Of a stretch of 64,000 nt of DNA, positions 61,001-64,000 are shown in pieces. The stretch spans positions 17,055,733 to 17,119,732 of the forward strand of contig NC_058052.1 in assembly GCF_020085105.1 (NCBI RefSeq), read 5' to 3'. How positions within the stretch are numbered: the first letter of the stretch is position 1; each line of letters starts with the position of its first letter. Position numbers and translations under genes: made by a program. A model generated the notes under the pieces. That model was not told the DNA's origin and did not search any database. It worked only from the letters and a program-made list of their open reading frames with translations. Source of the DNA: Siniperca chuatsi. Its lineage: Eukaryota; Chordata; Actinopteri; Centrarchiformes; Sinipercidae.

Positions 61001-64000
61001 TTTTTCTGTATGAGTGGAAAGAAAAGTAACAAAGTGGACAAGTGAGAAACCAAAGTGAATCTGATGACCGACCTTGGCATACGCAAATGGGCTATAACTG
61101 TAACTGGCTATTTGAACATTTACCTGTGTCAGAATTGTGTCACCAGTGGGTGATCTCTGAAAAAAGTGAGTGAGTCACCAGAATCAAACAGACAGAGAGC
61201 ATATTCCATCTTAGAAAAGAGAGACAGCTGAAGCATGACATTGAGGACAAATGGCTGACCTTGATGGCTATAAAAAAATGAATGCACTTATAGCTTAGCA
61301 TGGACATATCGAGAATATAGGTTGATATTCTATTCCATGCATGTGTGTAAAATTAATTTCCCAGTTTAATAAGGCAGCAGTGTTTGTGTTTGTGATTATG
61401 CAAATCACCTTTGGCTGTTGACAGAGCCATGGATCTTCTCTAGGGTTTCCCCTCTAATTTCAGTCAATCTGTTATCATTGCTAATTAAGCACCAAATTAA
61501 ATAATTAAATACTTATTCAATGAATATAAACATAAGTTGCCTGCTGATGACTGTTTATATAACAGTTCAGCCAATGTACACTCTGCACTCATCATTCTAA
61601 AACTTATATATAAAACAAAAGGATCATATTGGTTTTGGACATGTCCTTAAACTGAAAATGATTTTTCAGAAAATTATATATTGAATGTCTGCGATAGTAC
61701 AAAAACTATTAGGGAGTACGGGGGTTAAAAAGCGTGGGTGGCATGTGTTTGTTATTTTTGCTGAAGATAGGGTAGTCTACATGTTTTCAGCGAGGGGGGA
61801 GGGTTTTTAGTGACTGAACTTCTATCTCTTGAGAGAGAATGTTATTTGTCACTATCTCCCTCCTTCACTTTATTCTGCATGTTAACAGAAAGCAGAACTA
61901 CAGTAAAGTAAAAATGTATCAAACCATGTAAACGTGTCATATAAAGTCACAGTGACAGCTCCTGGTTCAAAAATATAGAATTACTGGAATATTTGGTAAA
62001 CAGGAAGCATCATTTTGCCATAATTTCTATTGTGCAATGTGGAAATTATTATTCCATTAACATACCAACATATCTTTGTGCACTTCTATTAATGGCAAAA
62101 TGAATTGTACCAATCAATAGTATTATATTACTTATTGAGATATTGCGGGGTGTTACAGTTTTTCTCTTAGTCAAGGGTATGGCCCAAAGAAAATATTAAT
62201 AACACCAGGGAGGGCCTTGCTTTTTTTTTTTTTAAAGTGAAACATAATATTCAGCCACTCTCCCAACCCCAATAATTTTCATAAAATATCTTATTAAAAA
62301 TGCATTCTGGTTCTTTCTTTCCTGTGATTTGGTTATTTCAGGCCACAACAGACCTGTATGGAAACTGCACGCTGCGTCACTCTGGAACATCAGCAGCAGC
62401 TCCAGAGGCAGCTGGTGTCTTTGCTCTGGCTCTTGAGGCTAAGTATGTAGTCTACTGCCCCTTCCACACACCTGCAATAATTGACATTACTGATTTAGAT
62501 GGGGTGTCTATATAAAACATTATTACGTTATTACGTACAAATATTACATTATTTGACTCCTCTCTGCTGAACAAAGTGCTGGTCAGAAGGTATAATTTCA
62601 TAATAACATTCTTTCAATCATTTGATTTGGATAATCTTTGATATGAAAGAACACTGTTTTTATGCTATTAATTTATGAGCTGCTATTTCTTTCGAAGTAC
62701 AACCTTGAGCTTTTATATCGCATTAATGTCTTTGATTTCCTCTGTCAATCTCCATTCTCATATCCTTTATCCTAATTCTCTCTCTGTGTGTCTGAACTCC
62801 TTAAAAGCATAAATCATTTCTCCACTTTTCACAGAATTGCTTATTTATCACAACCATAAGCCGAATGAAAAGTAAAACAGTGCTTATTCTGTCGCCCACA
62901 AAGTACAGACTCTATGTGCTTGTGCCAAGAACACAAATCATATTTGGATCAGTGCTCTTTATATCTCAGTACAAGGCTAGAAAAATACAGTTTATATACT
63001 GTTAAGATGGGCTTAGAGCTTATGGGTTATTTATTACTGCCTTTCCTCTATGCATGTAGCAGAGACACTGTGCTGGATGATGAAACACACTGCAGTGCTT
63101 GATTATCTTAACCTGCTGAAAATATTATCTAGGCTAATGGTCATACCAAAGCTTCAATTATTGATGTTAACAACTAAATCTCTTAATCATGTCATATTAA
63201 CACTGTGGTACAACTTTGAGTTGAATTTTTAATCCTTGTGAATTCAGAACAGATTGTTCCTTGTGGATCAAAAAAAATAATTGAAAACATATGTCACTTA
63301 AGTAAACCCACCCACACATAATTAAACGAATATGACACATCTAAAACCTGGAGAATTACTGCGTCTTAAATCCCAGAGGAGAGCCTTTCCTTTCTCACAG
63401 ATGCTTCATTTCTCACATTAAAGGCTCACAAGATTCTGCTGCCATTAACTGACACCAGCGAGTGGAGTTGAGTAAAGAAACATTGTTTGCTTTGCACACA
63501 CAATAATGATGTTGCTGTTGGGAGGAGCGGATGCTCACCCTGTCCGTCAGCAAATAACACAAGAGGCTGTTAGGACGAGTCTTTTTACTGCCCAAACACA
63601 CTTGAACCATGCAACAGCAGGAGTCAATGAGTCAGCTTGAACAAAGCTGTCACTACACACAGCTGAGATAATGGAGGGAGACACAAACAAAGGCAACCAT
63701 CTGCCTCAAAATACAGAGAGTATGATGTTTAAATAATAGAATGCATGTAAAGCAAAACCATGAATCAGAATTGATTTAGTATTTGTTGCTGAACATTAAA
63801 TGTTATTTTTTTTTCCTGCTAGCCTACTATTTCTAACTTACAATATTGTCTCTCCACCATCACCTCTATACTTCCTTTATCCCCCTGCCTATGTCTTATG
63901 TACGCTGGTGACTGTTTGTCCGCCCCAGCCCTAACCTGACATGGAGAGACATGCAGCACCTGTCAGTCCTGACCTCCAAGAGGAACCAGCTACATGACGA
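41134..64000 (+). CDS. pcsk2: Proprotein convertase subtilisin/kexin type 2 (PC2), 5' two-thirds
   Basis: Eleven exons join in frame: 41134-41310, 43117-43221, 47873-47986, 48452-48560, 49354-49391, 54786-54862, 55860-55948, 56532-56707, 60209-60424, 62342-62442 and 63929-64000 (cut by the window edge at about residue 424 of an expected 640). PC2 cleaves prohormones at dibasic sites in dense-core granules of neuroendocrine cells, with chaperone 7B2. A signal peptide (LLNALLLAT) and prodomain (RSKRSARS, main cleavage site RQKR before GYRN) come first. The catalytic residues fall at the same numbers as in human PC2: Asp167 (IMDDGIDY), His208 (SHGTRCAG), Ser384 (SGTSAAAP). Asp310 (WASGDGGS) replaces the oxyanion-hole Asn of other convertases and identifies PC2. 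Exon 4 begins after gattag. The P domain and C-terminus lie outside the window. Confidence 0.97.
43222..47872. other. pcsk2 intron 2
   Basis: About 4.65 kb with no exon, RNA gene or clear transposon recognised. The stretch near 45,180-45,310 has a less AT-biased, motif-dense look (see findings). Open frames such as 44322-44588 and 45984-46412 (minus) have no family pattern. Confidence 0.5.
51801..52538. mobile_element. Non-autonomous DNA transposon (MITE) with a nested insertion
   Basis: Imperfect terminal inverted repeats (tggtgaaaaaagtagtcac... on the left; ...tactgttactttccacca on the right) bound sequence rich in agtaaaagtcctgc and acttaagt motifs, the layout of a very common fish MITE. 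A second element lies inside at 52121-52340. It lies in pcsk2 intron 5 and has no transposase. Confidence 0.65.
52121..52340. mobile_element. Nested short hAT-like MITE
   Basis: A 220-bp unit with terminal inverted motifs tggttcccaac (left) and gatgggaacca (right) and the internal aggggtcaggccccc motif of a common fish repeat. It interrupts the element at 51801-52538 and is therefore the younger insertion. Confidence 0.6.
54021..54580. mobile_element. TTAA-flanked foldback MITE (piggyBac-type)
   Basis: The 560-bp unit is bounded by TTAA at 54017-54020 and 54581-54584. Its ends match inverted (agaaatagtttgacattttg against the complement of caaaatgttgaagtatttaa). Pairing continues inward through gtctgtacggtaaatatgaa, ggaaacagct and ccagcacctct nearly to the centre, so most of the element is one long imperfect palindrome. 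It belongs to a repeat type frequent in percomorph fish. TTAA target sites point to piggyBac mobilisation. It lies in pcsk2 intron 5. Confidence 0.75.
57002..57640 (+). repeat. Dispersed percomorph repeat with three internal tandem copies
   Basis: The unit runs from gctgcatgctagcgctgtgg to gctagcatggctgtagactc. It contains three imperfect copies of a roughly 100-bp unit, with cores gactttggtgatcccctcac (57137), gactttagtgatcccttac (57236) and aactttggtgatcccctgac (57372). It ends with the ctcaaagcaccgctgtgcc motif of a repeat very common in fish. No coding capacity is seen. It lies in pcsk2 intron 8. Confidence 0.65.
57905..58045. repeat. Fragment of a dispersed fish repeat
   Basis: The order ggtcttgctcaaggacactt, ctgcaaggtgaaaac, gggacttaaacataggccc, ttgggttaaagg resembles a widespread repeat with a degraded B-box-like segment. 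It directly precedes the CA microsatellite. Confidence 0.4.
58051..58094 (+). repeat. CA dinucleotide microsatellite
   Basis: Twenty-two uninterrupted CA units in pcsk2 intron 8, then a short impure tail. Confidence 0.95.
59650..59895. repeat. Possible old repeat remnant
   Basis: The series ggtactttattccacagagc, agtgctttaaaaactacaag and aagtgattgaagcactggaa recalls a dispersed fish repeat about tissue-wide copies of which I have only general memory. It is strongly diverged and the assignment is weak. It lies in pcsk2 intron 8. Confidence 0.3.

Overview
The window is a piece of a teleost fish nuclear genome, most likely a percomorph. Genes are split by GT-AG introns, and the dispersed repeats (I/Nimb-type LINE with an AAG tail, Penelope-like elements, a Tc1 transposon with long inverted repeats, TTAA-flanked foldback MITEs) are of kinds common in fish. 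All gene calls come from translating the sequence, joining exons by phase and comparing with remembered family members; no search was run.

Layout. 160-1960 (-): 5' part of a CD300/CMRF35-like immune receptor, with a signal-peptide exon and two V-type Ig exons; the rest lies off the left edge. Its first intron holds a foldback Penelope-like insertion. 3153-6336 (+): degenerate I/Nimb-like LINE flanked by an 18-bp target-site duplication, sitting exactly where the start of polh transcription would be expected. 6452-10666 (+): polh, DNA polymerase eta, ten exons, 750 aa. 13244-23119 (-): gtpbp2, a GTP-binding protein of the translational GTPase class, twelve exons, 609 aa, tail-to-tail with polh. 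One of its introns carries a Tc1 transposon and a tRNA-Leu pseudogene. 24521-25520 (+): otor (otoraplin), four exons, 129 aa. About 25.8-40.7 kb: gene-free, with a few repeats. 41134-64000 (+): pcsk2, prohormone convertase 2, exons 1-11; the last coding part lies beyond the right edge.

Functional picture. polh and gtpbp2 are neighbours in mammals too (human 6p21), and otor with pcsk2 form a second conserved pair (human 20p12), so this window joins two ancestral blocks between about 23.1 and 24.5 kb. The genes do not form one pathway: lesion bypass, ribosome-associated GTPase, secreted SH3-like inner-ear protein, and dense-core-granule peptide processing.

Most notable for follow-up: the LINE that separates a TATA-like promoter from the polh leader; a Tyr at the expected Phe steric-gate position of polymerase eta; a 35-codon upstream ORF with nine consecutive prolines in the pcsk2 leader, embedded in a perfect GGA/TCC inverted repeat; and two Penelope-like fragments with hammerhead-ribozyme-like cores. 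I did not find an unknown multi-gene system.
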